Below, in pieces: positions 15,776 to 23,913 of a DNA stretch of 64,000 bases. The notes beneath the pieces are model-generated. The model was not told the DNA's origin. It made no database searches and saw only the letters and a program-made list of their open reading frames with translations. The position numbers were made by a program, and so were the translations under genes. Location: the NCBI RefSeq assembly GCF_027980145.1, contig NZ_JAMZNK010000005.1, forward strand, positions 124,001-188,000, given 5' to 3'. Each line of letters starts with the position of its first letter. Within the stretch, counting starts at the first letter, position 1. The stretch comes from Flavobacterium azizsancarii (GTDB lineage Bacteria; Bacteroidota; Bacteroidia; Flavobacteriales; Flavobacteriaceae).

Positions 15776-17179
15776 TTATACTTTTTTAGTATATCCTAAA
15801 ATTTTCAATACATCATCAGAAGTTTGCTGTTCTGAGAAAACTTCAGTGGCTAAAATGCCGTTTTCGTCACGATCTATTAAAATATGTTTAGGCTGTGGAA
15901 TCAAACAGTGGTGTAAACCTCCGTAACCTCCAATGGTTTCCTGATACGCACCAGTATTAAAGAAACCAATATATAATGGTTTTTCTTTGCTGTATTTAGG
16001 CAAATAAATGGCATTCATATTTTGCTCTGAATTGTAATAATCGTCACTATCGCAAGTCAAACCTCCTAATAAAACCCGTTCGTAAGTATCGTTCCAGCGG
16101 TTAACCGCCAGCATGATAAATCGTTTGTTTATCGCCCAAGTATCCGGCAAAGTGGTAATGAATGACGAATCAATCATATTCCATTTTTCTCTATCATTTT
16201 GTTGTTTTTGATACAAAATCTGATAGATTGCGCCACCGCTTTCACCTACAGTAAATGATCCAAATTCAGTAAAGATGTTTGGAACATCAACTTCGGCTTC
16301 ATCGCAAGCTATTTTAATCTGATTGATAATTTCATCAATCATATATTGATAATCGTACTCAAATGCAAGAGAGTTTTTAATAGGGAAACCACCTCCAATG
16401 TTAAGACCATCAAGAGTAGGGCATTCCTTTTTAAGCGCAATATATACTTTAATACATTTTACTAACTCATTCCAGTAGTAAGAAGTATCGTTTATTCCGG
16501 TATTAATGAAAAAGTGAAGCATTTTAAGCTCTAATCGGTCATTTTCCTGGATTTGTTTTTTATAAAAAGAAACTATGTTCTTGTATCCAATACCTAATCT
16601 AGAGGTATAAAACTCAAATTTAGGCTCTTCTTCAGCTGCGATACGGATTCCAATTTTGAATTTTCCTTTAATTTCAGCCTGAAGTAAATCTAATTCTTCA
16701 TAATTATCAATAATTGGAATAGTATTTTTATGTCCGCTATTGATTAATCGTGCAATATTGGTAATGTATTCGTCTCTTTTAAAACCATTACAAATAACAT
16801 AAGTACTTTTGTTGATTTTGCCATTTTCAAGCAAGTTTTCTACAATATTAACATCAAATGCTGATGATGTTTCTATGTGAATGTTATTCTTGAAAGCTTC
16901 ATTCATAATATATTCAAAATGAGAGCTTTTTGTACAATAACAATAGTAATATTTTGCATCGTATTTATTCTTTTCCATTGATTTTCTGAACCAGGCTTTT
17001 GCCTTATTGATGTTCTCGGAAATCTGTGGTAAATAAGTAAATTTTAATGGCGTACCGTATTGCTCCACTAACTTCATCAAATCGATATTGTGAAATTGCA
17101 GATTGTCTTTGTTTAATTTAAATTCCGTTTGTGGAAAATAGTACGTTTGATTTATTAGATCAGAATATTTTGTATTCAT
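15776..17179 (-). CDS. speA: Fold-type III PLP-dependent decarboxylase, probable arginine decarboxylase
   Basis: 467 residues. The PLP lysine lies in CYCTKSSH, the phosphate-binding loop is NIGGGFP, EFGSFTVGESGG corresponds to the EPGR block and GLTCDSDD carries the Cys-Asp pair that contributes to the active site from the partner subunit. The family includes diaminopimelate, ornithine, arginine and carboxynorspermidine decarboxylases. Its place before a DHS-like gene and its length favour the flavobacterial arginine decarboxylase, giving agmatine. Substrate is inference. A promoter with a leader ORF lies about 250 bp upstream. Confidence 0.75.
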   Translation of the reverse strand: MNTKYSDLINQTYYFPQTEFKLNKDNLQFHNIDLMKLVEQYGTPLKFTYLPQISENINKAKAWFRKSMEKNKYDAKYYYCYCTKSSHFEYIMNEAFKNNIHIETSSAFDVNIVENLLENGKINKSTYVICNGFKRDEYITNIARLINSGHKNTIPIIDNYEELDLLQAEIKGKFKIGIRIAAEEEPKFEFYTSRLGIGYKNIVSFYKKQIQENDRLELKMLHFFINTGINDTSYYWNELVKCIKVYIALKKECPTLDGLNIGGGFPIKNSLAFEYDYQYMIDEIINQIKIACDEAEVDVPNIFTEFGSFTVGESGGAIYQILYQKQQNDREKWNMIDSSFITTLPDTWAINKRFIMLAVNRWNDTYERVLLGGLTCDSDDYYNSEQNMNAIYLPKYSKEKPLYIGFFNTGAYQETIGGYGGLHHCLIPQPKHILIDRDENGILATEVFSEQQTSDDVLKILGYTKKV

Positions 17180-17240
17180 TGTATTTTTTGATATTTAGAA
17201 ATGTATTTTTTAATTTAGAAAACTGTGCTAAATCTAAAAT

Positions 17241-17420
17241 TCAAACCCTAATATTCGCAAATACAATTTGCAGTTTTTCATGTTCTGCTTTCGAGTATAA
17301 AAAAACATCGCAATAGAACGGACTTTTACTATTATAAAAACGGTTCAACATCCTTAGCAAGGAACTATTGAGACGGTTTCTATAAGAACTGAATTGTCTT
17401 TGTTTATTGTTTGTTTTCAT
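17241..17420 (-). CDS. Possible 59-residue leader ORF upstream of the decarboxylase
   Basis: ATG at 17418-17420, stop TGA at 17241-17243. The peptide starts MKTNNKQRQFSSYRNRLNSS and is basic, with five Arg in the first 27 residues. It begins within a few bases of the start point predicted from the -7 box at 17426-17433, so it would be nearly leaderless. It ends 61 bp before the decarboxylase ATG. The leader RNA also holds short hairpins (TCCTTGCTAAGGA). It may be a regulatory leader peptide, an independent small protein, or simply an untranslated leader. No family recognised. Confidence 0.4.
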   Translation of the reverse strand: MKTNNKQRQFSSYRNRLNSSLLRMLNRFYNSKSPFYCDVFLYSKAEHEKLQIVFANIRV

Positions 17421-17425
17421 CGTGG

Positions 17426-17458
17426 CAAATGTAAAAAATAATCTATACCTAATGCAAA
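17426..17458 (-). promoter_or_regulatory. Promoter of the polyamine operon
   Basis: On the minus strand TTTG (17458-17455), 21 bases, then TACATTTG (17433-17426): a full Bacteroidota -33/-7 pair. Predicted start near 17420, giving a leader of about 240 nt before the decarboxylase. Confidence 0.7.
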
Positions 17459-17477
17459 GCTTTTTATTAAAAAAAGT

Positions 17478-18545
17478 TTAAGATTTATAATCCTGAAACG
17501 CGTCTAGAATCAATTTATTTTCAACGGATTGATTAATTTTTATTTTTCCGATTCCTTCAATTAATGCAAATTGAATTAAACCGTACTCATTTTTTTTGTC
17601 GTGAATCAGTAATTCCAGGATCGGATCGATATCATTTTCCTCTATAATAACATCATCATAAATGCTTTTAATGGCCGTTTTTATTTCAGCGTATTCTTCT
17701 GCTGTGATCAAGTTTTTATGCAATGAGATGTAACTTTCCAAAATCATTCCAATAGCAATGGCTTCACCGTGTAACAATGTTTTTTTAGTTTCGCTTTCCA
17801 GAAAATAACTTTCGATTGCATGACCTAATGTGTGTCCGAAATTTAATGCTTTACGAATATTTTTTTCAGTTGGATCTTGTATAACGATATCATTCTTAAT
17901 TTCAACAGAACGATAAATTAATTCATCAAAATCAGCAAAGTCAATTGCTTTTAAATCTAAAAACTTTTTCCAGTAACCAGCATCATATATAAGTCCGTGT
18001 TTTAACATTTCTGCAAGACCGGATCGCATTTCGCTTTGTGGTAAGGTTTCAAGATACTGAGTGTCAATTAATACCATTTGAGGTACGTTAATTACACCTA
18101 TTTGGTTTTTAAGATTCCCTAAATCAACTCCCGTTTTTCCTCCAACAGAAGCATCTACCATTGACAATAGGGTTGTTGGAATGTTTATAAAATCAACTCC
18201 ACGTTTGAAAGTTGAAGCAACAAAACCACCTAAATCTGTTACAACACCTCCGCCAAGGTTTATCACAAGAGATTTTCTATCTGCACCTAGTTCTGTTAAT
18301 ACTTTCCAGATTTCGATACAAGTTTCAATATTTTTATTGATTTCTCCTGATTCAAATTCAATAATTTCGATTGTTAAATCAGTTTCAAGTAAGGGCAAAA
18401 ACTTTGGCAAACAATACTCATTTGTATCATTATCAACTATAATAAACAAATTAGAGTATTTATTTTCTTTTAAGTGATTATTTAGTGCTTCGTATGCATT
18501 TTGATTAAAATGAACGAGATAATTATTGGCTTGAATAGATTGCAT
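17478..18545 (-). CDS. aroB: 3-dehydroquinate synthase
   Basis: 355 residues from the ATG at 18545; the frame is open to another ATG at 18581 (12 more residues), but the recognisable N-terminus begins with MQSIQANNYLVHF. NAD-binding NLGGGVVTDLGGFVAS, the TTLLSMVDASVGGKTGVDL block and the metal ligands in RKALNFGHTLGHAIE and LLHGEA are all present. It converts DAHP to 3-dehydroquinate in the shikimate pathway in the cytoplasm. Divergent from the proline dehydrogenase gene; followed by 57 bp and then the polyamine promoter. Confidence 0.95.
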   Translation of the reverse strand: MQSIQANNYLVHFNQNAYEALNNHLKENKYSNLFIIVDNDTNEYCLPKFLPLLETDLTIEIIEFESGEINKNIETCIEIWKVLTELGADRKSLVINLGGGVVTDLGGFVASTFKRGVDFINIPTTLLSMVDASVGGKTGVDLGNLKNQIGVINVPQMVLIDTQYLETLPQSEMRSGLAEMLKHGLIYDAGYWKKFLDLKAIDFADFDELIYRSVEIKNDIVIQDPTEKNIRKALNFGHTLGHAIESYFLESETKKTLLHGEAIAIGMILESYISLHKNLITAEEYAEIKTAIKSIYDDVIIEENDIDPILELLIHDKKNEYGLIQFALIEGIGKIKINQSVENKLILDAFQDYKS

Positions 18546-18763
18546 ATTTCTGTAGTTAATTGAAAACGCAAAATAAGGCATTTTTAACTAAATAATATTC
18601 AAAGTTTTGTTCTAATTTGTTTTAAAACGAACGATTTTATTTGAGTTTTAGACGGTTTATTTTATTTTTCAGTAAACTAAAATCCTATTGCGGCAAGAAA
18701 CCTATGCTTAATTATGTAATATTTTTAATAATGTTATTAACGATATTGAAAAATATGCGATGT

Positions 18764-18799
18764 TTTGGTAAATAATATTTAAAACTCTGTCTATATTTG
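18764..18799 (+). promoter_or_regulatory. Promoter of the proline dehydrogenase gene
   Basis: TTTG (18764-18767), 24 bases, then TATATTTG (18792-18799). The start codon at 18818 follows by 18 bases, so the 5' leader is very short. Confidence 0.6.
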
Positions 18800-18817
18800 C
18801 ACAAAAAACTGACCTTA

Positions 18818-19987
18818 ATGGAAAAAATATTCGATAACACTCAAGTTGCATTTTCGTTAAAAAGCGATACGGAACTTGACAGAGCTTATTTTCTTTTTAA
18901 AATGATCGACAGCCAGCCCTTAGTAAGAATAGGAACTGCTGTTACCAATTTTGCCATAAAAGCAAATCTTCCGGTAGAAGGATTAATTCGTGCAACTGTT
19001 TTCGACCATTTTTGTGGTGGTATAAACGAAAATGACTGCCTTAGTGTAGTAGACAAAATGTTTACCAAAGGGGTTTCGTCTGTATTGGATTATTCTGTAG
19101 AAGGAAAAGAAGAGGAAGAACAGTTTGATGCGGCATTAGAAATGACTTTAAGAACAGTTGATTTTGCCAAAGAACGCCTTGCAATTCCTTTTGCTGTATT
19201 TAAACCAACTGGTTTAGGGCGTTTTGAACTGTACGAGAAACTGGGCGAAAAACAAACTTTGAATCCGGCTGAACAGGAAGAGTGGAATAGGGTAGTTGCT
19301 CGTTTTGACAAAATATGCAGTGAAGCACATAAAAAAGATGTTGCTTTATTAATTGATGGTGAAGAAAGCTGGATGCAGGATGCTGCCGATGATCTCGTTA
19401 CTGAAATGATGCGCAAATACAATAAAGAAAAAACGATTGTTTTTAATACTTTGCAGATGTATCGTTGGGACCGTTTGGATTATTTGAAAAACCTGCACGA
19501 AACCGCTAAGAAAGAAGGCTTTTTTATTGGAATGAAACTGGTTCGCGGTGCCTATATGGAAAAAGAAAACAAAAGAGCGGAAGAGAAAAATTATGTTTCG
19601 CCAATTTGTGTTTCTAAAGAAGCAACAGATATTAATTATGATGCTGCTGTACATTATATGTTAGAGCATTTAGAGATAATGTCAATTTTTGCAGGAACTC
19701 ACAACGAGTCGAGTTCTTATAAATTGATGGAAATGATGTCAGAAAGCGGAATTGCTAAAAACGATAATAAAATCTGGTTCGGACAATTGTACGGAATGAG
19801 TGATAATATCAGTTATAATTTGGCTGAAAACGGTTATAATGTTGCAAAATACCTGCCGTTTGGTCCTGTCAAAGATGTTATGCCTTACCTGATTCGTCGT
19901 GCAGAAGAAAATACTTCTGTAGCAGGACAAACAAGTCGCGAATTATCAATGATAAAAGCAGAACGTAAACGTAGAAAGGGGAAATAG
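18818..19987 (+). CDS. Proline dehydrogenase family protein
   Basis: 389 residues from the ATG at 18818; an upstream TTG at 18797 overlaps the -7 box and is rejected. The TIM-barrel PRODH signatures include FKPTGLGRFELYEKL, LLIDGEESW, FNTLQMYRWDR, GMKLVRGAYMEKE (FAD and substrate contacts), AGTHNESS and FGQLYGMSDNI with the C-terminal LIRRAEENTSV, which binds the proline carboxylate. It oxidises proline to pyrroline-5-carboxylate with FAD and passes electrons to quinone. It is a stand-alone PRODH, not the fused PutA form. Confidence 0.93.
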   Translation: MEKIFDNTQVAFSLKSDTELDRAYFLFKMIDSQPLVRIGTAVTNFAIKANLPVEGLIRATVFDHFCGGINENDCLSVVDKMFTKGVSSVLDYSVEGKEEEEQFDAALEMTLRTVDFAKERLAIPFAVFKPTGLGRFELYEKLGEKQTLNPAEQEEWNRVVARFDKICSEAHKKDVALLIDGEESWMQDAADDLVTEMMRKYNKEKTIVFNTLQMYRWDRLDYLKNLHETAKKEGFFIGMKLVRGAYMEKENKRAEEKNYVSPICVSKEATDINYDAAVHYMLEHLEIMSIFAGTHNESSSYKLMEMMSESGIAKNDNKIWFGQLYGMSDNISYNLAENGYNVAKYLPFGPVKDVMPYLIRRAEENTSVAGQTSRELSMIKAERKRRKGK

Positions 19988-20035
19988 TTTTTAGTCTCAG
20001 TTTGCAGTTTATAGTTTATAGTTTATAGTTTACAT

Positions 20036-20069
20036 AAAAAAAGCTCCAACTTTCGTTGGAGCTTTTTTT
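20036..20069. terminator. Strong bidirectional terminator with TTTC loop
   Basis: AAAAAAAGCTCCAAC pairs with GTTGGAGCTTTTTTT around TTTC, between the convergent PRODH and porin genes. Just before it, ATAGTTT repeats three times (about 20011-20032). Confidence 0.95.
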
Positions 20070-20087
20070 GCGCTTGTATTTTTTTAT

Positions 20088-21404
20088 TTAGAAAGAAACC
20101 TGACATTGTAAAACGACCATGCCTAAACGGTCTGCCTGAGTGTATTTAGGATTTAATAAGGCCTTATCATAAACGGCTCTGTTTTGATAATTCAAACTGA
20201 ATTTTGGCCCAAAAGTTCCTGTCGTATAATAATTAGTACCAATTTCATACATGCTCATTGGCGTATTCAAAGCGTCTAAATCAGCTATTTGTGCGGCTAA
20301 ATAAGGTTGAAAACGACCTTTTTTTGCGTCATTATCTGAATTTTTAAATAAATAACCAACTTGTGCATAATAGATATTTCCTGTTCCTACACCTATAAAA
20401 CCGCTTCCTGAACCATTTATTAATGAAGGATCAGCAATCGCAGGATTAGGGATTGAGATAGATTGTATATAATTCTTTCCGTAATTATTGTTATTAAAGG
20501 CCGCGTAAGCTGTAATTGCGGAACCATTATTTCCAATTGGACTATCAGAAAAAACATCTAATCCTAATACTTTCATATCATCGTGATGAACCAAACCTGA
20601 ACCATCAGTATCTAAACGCCACATTGCATTGGCTTGCGTCATATAGCCTAATCCAACATTAAAAACCTTTTTAGTTCCTAGATAAGTTCCTCTGTTATAA
20701 GCTTCAAGATTTTGTTCTTTTTCTAAAAAATGATAGGTTAAAATCCCTGCATATTGTGCTCTTGGTGTTTCCGGACTAACAGTAGAATTAAAACCGATAT
20801 TGTTCGTAGTATTTCTGTAAGGGTTAGTAACCGCAATTCTATAGCTAAAATCTCCAAGATACCCCTTTGCATAAATACTCAAGTTACGATTGCCAAAAGT
20901 AGAGGATATATTTGCAATTTGTTGGTACATTGGTGTATCTAAAGTCAGTTGGGCTGACGAACTATTTGAGGAATAACGTGTTGTACCGGATCCCCAACTT
21001 GTCAAACCACCACCAATATGAAGTTTATCGCTAAAATGATATTCCCCCAAAGCATCCATAACAGAAAGTGGTGCATTTGAAGGTCCGTTATTCTGTGTAA
21101 AATTAATATTGTTCTGACCTAACTGAAGATGAAAAAATATATTGTCTGTCAGCATTCCCATTGCCTGCAAACGCAGACGCCTGATAACAACATCAAAAGT
21201 TTCGTCGACTTCATTTATTCCTATTTTACTGTTAGGATTCAATTCAGAATATCTTCCCCAAACCTGAAGGTTCATTCCAAATTTGATGTATTTTGATCCG
21301 TCAGGAGTGATATTTACAACGTTAAAAGGTTTTTCCTGAGCCAGGACATTAATTGTGTTTATAATAATAAATAGTAGGATTAAAACGATTCTAAGGTGTG
21401 GCAT
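20088..21404 (-). CDS. Outer-membrane porin-like protein
   Basis: 438 residues. A signal peptide ends near LAQ (about residue 22). The mature protein has alternating beta strands, aromatic girdles (KFGMNLQVWGRYSE) and a terminal Phe after QCQVSF, as in outer-membrane beta-barrels. It resembles phosphate-selective-porin-like proteins of Bacteroidota in the RRLRLQAMGMLTDNIFFHLQLG region. Substrate unknown. Only 38 bp separate it from the ABC transporter gene upstream, so they may be co-transcribed. Confidence 0.75.
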   Translation of the reverse strand: MPHLRIVLILLFIIINTINVLAQEKPFNVVNITPDGSKYIKFGMNLQVWGRYSELNPNSKIGINEVDETFDVVIRRLRLQAMGMLTDNIFFHLQLGQNNINFTQNNGPSNAPLSVMDALGEYHFSDKLHIGGGLTSWGSGTTRYSSNSSSAQLTLDTPMYQQIANISSTFGNRNLSIYAKGYLGDFSYRIAVTNPYRNTTNNIGFNSTVSPETPRAQYAGILTYHFLEKEQNLEAYNRGTYLGTKKVFNVGLGYMTQANAMWRLDTDGSGLVHHDDMKVLGLDVFSDSPIGNNGSAITAYAAFNNNNYGKNYIQSISIPNPAIADPSLINGSGSGFIGVGTGNIYYAQVGYLFKNSDNDAKKGRFQPYLAAQIADLDALNTPMSMYEIGTNYYTTGTFGPKFSLNYQNRAVYDKALLNPKYTQADRLGMVVLQCQVSF

Positions 21405-21442
21405 TTTTTTAATTTAAAATAGTTAATAGTGTTTTCGTCTCT

Positions 21443-23230
21443 TTAATAGTTACTAAACTGAAGATTGCTTAAATTTTTATAAGTACCATTTTCAAGATTG
21501 ATCAATTCCTGGTGTGTACCTTCTTCTGTTATTTTTCCATTGTCTAAAACTAAAATTTTATCCGCATTTCTAATAGTCGAAAGTCGGTGAGCAATAATAA
21601 TACTTGTTCTTCCTTCCATCAACAGTTCTAACGCTTCTTGTACTAATTTTTCACTTTCACTATCTAAAGATGATGTCGCTTCATCTAATATTAAAATACT
21701 TGGATTTTTCAGCAATGCTCTTGCAATCGCAATACGCTGACGTTGGCCGCCTGATAGTTTTACACCGCGTTCTCCAACAACTGTTTCAAATTTTTCAGGG
21801 AAACCTTCTACAAAATTCAAAGCATTGGCTTGTTTAGCAGCCAACATAATTTCTTCGTCTGTAGCATCAGGTTTTCCATAAGCAATATTTTCTTTGATAG
21901 TTCCTCCAAATAAAATTACGTCCTGAGGAACAATACTCATATTACCACGAAGATTCTCTAAATCATAATCGTAGATGTTTTTTCCGTCAACTGTAATCTC
22001 TCCGGACTCAATATCGTAAAAACGCAGAAGTAAGGAAGAAATGGTTGATTTTCCTGCTCCACTAGGACCAACAATGGCGATTTTTTGCCCGAATTCAGCC
22101 GTAAAGTTTACATCTTTTAAAACCTGAACTTCTTTTCTTGAAGGGTAACTAAAAGCTACGTTTTTGAAAGAAACATTTCCTTTGATTTTTTCTAAAGAAG
22201 CTCCGTTTTGTGTAGCGCTTATTTTCTCTGGAGTTTCTTCTAATAATTCAAAAACCCTCTCTGTAGCACCAATTGCTTTTTGAATTTGCGCATATAGTTC
22301 GGCAATTCCTCCAAATGAAGCACCTACAAATGTAGAATACAATACAAATGAGATCAATTGACCCACGCTCATTTCTCCGGCGATGCTCAAACGTACGCCG
22401 TACCAAACTACCGCAACGATGGCACCAAATAAACAGAATATGATAAATGATGCAAAATAACCACGGTATTTTCCGCCCTTTATAGCCAATTTTACAACTT
22501 CGCTAATTTTTCCTTTATAACGGGCAACTTCATACCATTCGTTTGCAAATGCTTTTACAATGCTGATTCCTTGCATTGTTTCTTCGACAATAACCTGGCT
22601 TTCGGCAACCTGATCTTGTACTTGTTTAGAATATTTTCTAATAAAACGACCAAAGATTACAGCAGCGACAGCTACTAACGGAACTACGGCTAACATTAAT
22701 AAAGTCAATTTAAAACTTTCTGTAGCCAATAAAATAACCCCACCAATAATTAGTATAAACTGACGCAAAAATTCTGCGATTGTCGACGTTAATGTATCTT
22801 GTATCTGAGTAATATCAGCACTGATTCGACTGTTTAATTCTCCAACTCTTTTTTGAGAGAAGAAGGTCATTGGCAGTTTTACTAAATTCGTATATAAAGA
22901 CAAACGCAGGTTTGCCAATGTGTTTTCGGTAAAATTGACAAACAATGACAATCTGAAAAACGAACAGAAGGACTGAAGAAATAAAATAACAATTAATCCC
23001 AATGCGATTTGATTGGCCTGATCGTTATTTTTGTTTTTTACGCAGTCAATCAACATTCCCATTAATTTAGGAAAGGCGAGGGCAGTGGCTCCTGTAAGCA
23101 AAAGAAAAACCAATCCAACATAAAATTTCCATTGGTGGTTTCCGGCGTATTTGAATATTATTGTTGCTTTGTTGAGTGAAGTAGCGGTAATTTTTGATTT
23201 TGGTAAATCATTTTCTTTAAATCTTGCCAT
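21443..23230 (-). CDS. ABC transporter, fused permease/ATPase (MsbA or multidrug type)
   Basis: 595 residues from the ATG at 23230 (an upstream frame extension by four codons is less likely). Six membrane helices fill about residues 30-310, followed by the nucleotide-binding domain: Walker A GPSGAGKST, Q-loop PQDVILFG, signature LSGGQRQR, Walker B ILILDEATSSLD and His-loop AHRLSTI. It works as a homodimeric exporter of lipids or drugs in the inner membrane. A clear promoter lies 20-50 bp upstream. The exact substrate cannot be read. Confidence 0.92.
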   Translation of the reverse strand: MARFKENDLPKSKITATSLNKATIIFKYAGNHQWKFYVGLVFLLLTGATALAFPKLMGMLIDCVKNKNNDQANQIALGLIVILFLQSFCSFFRLSLFVNFTENTLANLRLSLYTNLVKLPMTFFSQKRVGELNSRISADITQIQDTLTSTIAEFLRQFILIIGGVILLATESFKLTLLMLAVVPLVAVAAVIFGRFIRKYSKQVQDQVAESQVIVEETMQGISIVKAFANEWYEVARYKGKISEVVKLAIKGGKYRGYFASFIIFCLFGAIVAVVWYGVRLSIAGEMSVGQLISFVLYSTFVGASFGGIAELYAQIQKAIGATERVFELLEETPEKISATQNGASLEKIKGNVSFKNVAFSYPSRKEVQVLKDVNFTAEFGQKIAIVGPSGAGKSTISSLLLRFYDIESGEITVDGKNIYDYDLENLRGNMSIVPQDVILFGGTIKENIAYGKPDATDEEIMLAAKQANALNFVEGFPEKFETVVGERGVKLSGGQRQRIAIARALLKNPSILILDEATSSLDSESEKLVQEALELLMEGRTSIIIAHRLSTIRNADKILVLDNGKITEEGTHQELINLENGTYKNLSNLQFSNY

Positions 23231-23252
23231 TTGAGTATACAATTAAGGTATG

Positions 23253-23283
23253 CAAATATAGGACTATAGCAAGTGAACACAAA
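23253..23283 (-). promoter_or_regulatory. Promoter of the ABC exporter
   Basis: On the minus strand TTTG (23283-23280), 19 bases, TATATTTG (23260-23253), then the ATG at 23230. Confidence 0.75.
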
Positions 23284-23426
23284 GTAATATTATAAATTAG
23301 GGCAAGGGATTTGTGTTTTTAACTAAATATAAAGATTTATCAATTTTTATTTATTTTTTAAAAACTTGAAAAATAGATTAGTAAATAAAAAAGCTAAAAT
23401 TTATTTCATTTTTTTTCTAAAAAAGC

Positions 23427-23456
23427 TTGAAAATACAAAATCTAGCTGTATGTTTG
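23427..23456 (+). promoter_or_regulatory. Promoter of first tRNA-Val
   Basis: TTG (23427-23429), 19 bases, TATGTTTG (23449-23456), 38 bases before the tRNA. The same block recurs at 25250-25279. Confidence 0.75.
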
Positions 23457-23494
23457 CACTCGCAATCACATAACGATAGCAACCTGGTAAAACA

Positions 23495-23569
23495 GGGCGA
23501 TTAGCTCAGCTGGTTCAGAGCACCTCGTTTACACCGAGGGGGTCGGGGGTTCGAACCCCTCATCGCCCA
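23495..23569 (+). tRNA. tRNA-Val (anticodon TAC), copy 1
   Basis: Acceptor stem GGGCGAT pairs with ATCGCCC (23562-23568); D-arm with AGCTCAGCTGGTT; anticodon stem CCTCG/CGAGG around TTTACAC; T-arm GGGGGTTCGAACCCC. Discriminator A at 23569. The genome continues CAAAA, so CCA is not encoded here, unlike copy 2. Confidence 0.97.
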
Positions 23570-23579
23570 CAAAATTATA

Positions 23580-23616
23580 AAAACTCCAAAGTCACTTGAT
23601 TTTGGAGTTTTTTTTG
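23580..23616 (+). terminator. Terminator after first tRNA-Val
   Basis: AAAACTCCAAA (23580-23590) pairs with TTTGGAGTTTT (23601-23611), followed by a T-run. It differs in sequence from the terminator after copy 2. Confidence 0.85.
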
Positions 23617-23710
23617 TTTTATACTTTTATGAGTTTTATTGTTTATATGGATTGATCCGTAAAAATTAAGCATAAGTAGATCAACACGAAAACCTGTGGA
23701 GCATTAAAAA

Positions 23711-23826
23711 TTAAGCGTAAATATTAGTTAGTCCAAAAAGGTATTCTATATTACTGAAACATCTGAATTTTGATGTAAATGCTTTTTTTTAGCATTAAAT
23801 GATTCTGCAGAGGCATTTTTGAAACT
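23711..23826 (-). pseudogene. Decayed C-terminal fragment of an insertion-sequence transposase (ISAon1-like)
   Basis: Reading the minus strand from 23826, SFKNASAESFNAK appears, the motif I recall near the end of ISAon1-type transposases of Bacteroidota. After a frameshift in an A-run, a second frame gives YLFGLTNIYA and a stop at 23711-23713, matching that family's usual FRLTKIYA-like end. The frame is closed by a stop just upstream. About 40 codons remain, so this is a dead relic. It lies between the two tRNA-Val copies. The family call is from memory of the motif. Confidence 0.5.
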
Positions 23827-23913
23827 TTATAGTAAATTGCCTTATGAACATAATAGTAAGATATCGTTCTGAAACGGTATGTACAAATTGTGAGCCACGA
23901 ATAAAACATTAAG

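Noticed and set aside
18797..18817. TTG start for proline dehydrogenase, seven codons upstream
   Set aside because: It overlaps the -7 box TATATTTG, so it would precede the transcription start.
19090..19654. Two long minus-strand frames inside the proline dehydrogenase gene
   Set aside because: Ser- and Phe-rich composition typical of antisense shadows; the plus-strand gene is certain.
23640..23720. Two AAAAATTAAGC(A/G)TAA phrases as terminal inverted repeats of the IS relic
   Set aside because: They are direct, short and AT-rich; no matching inverted end was found.
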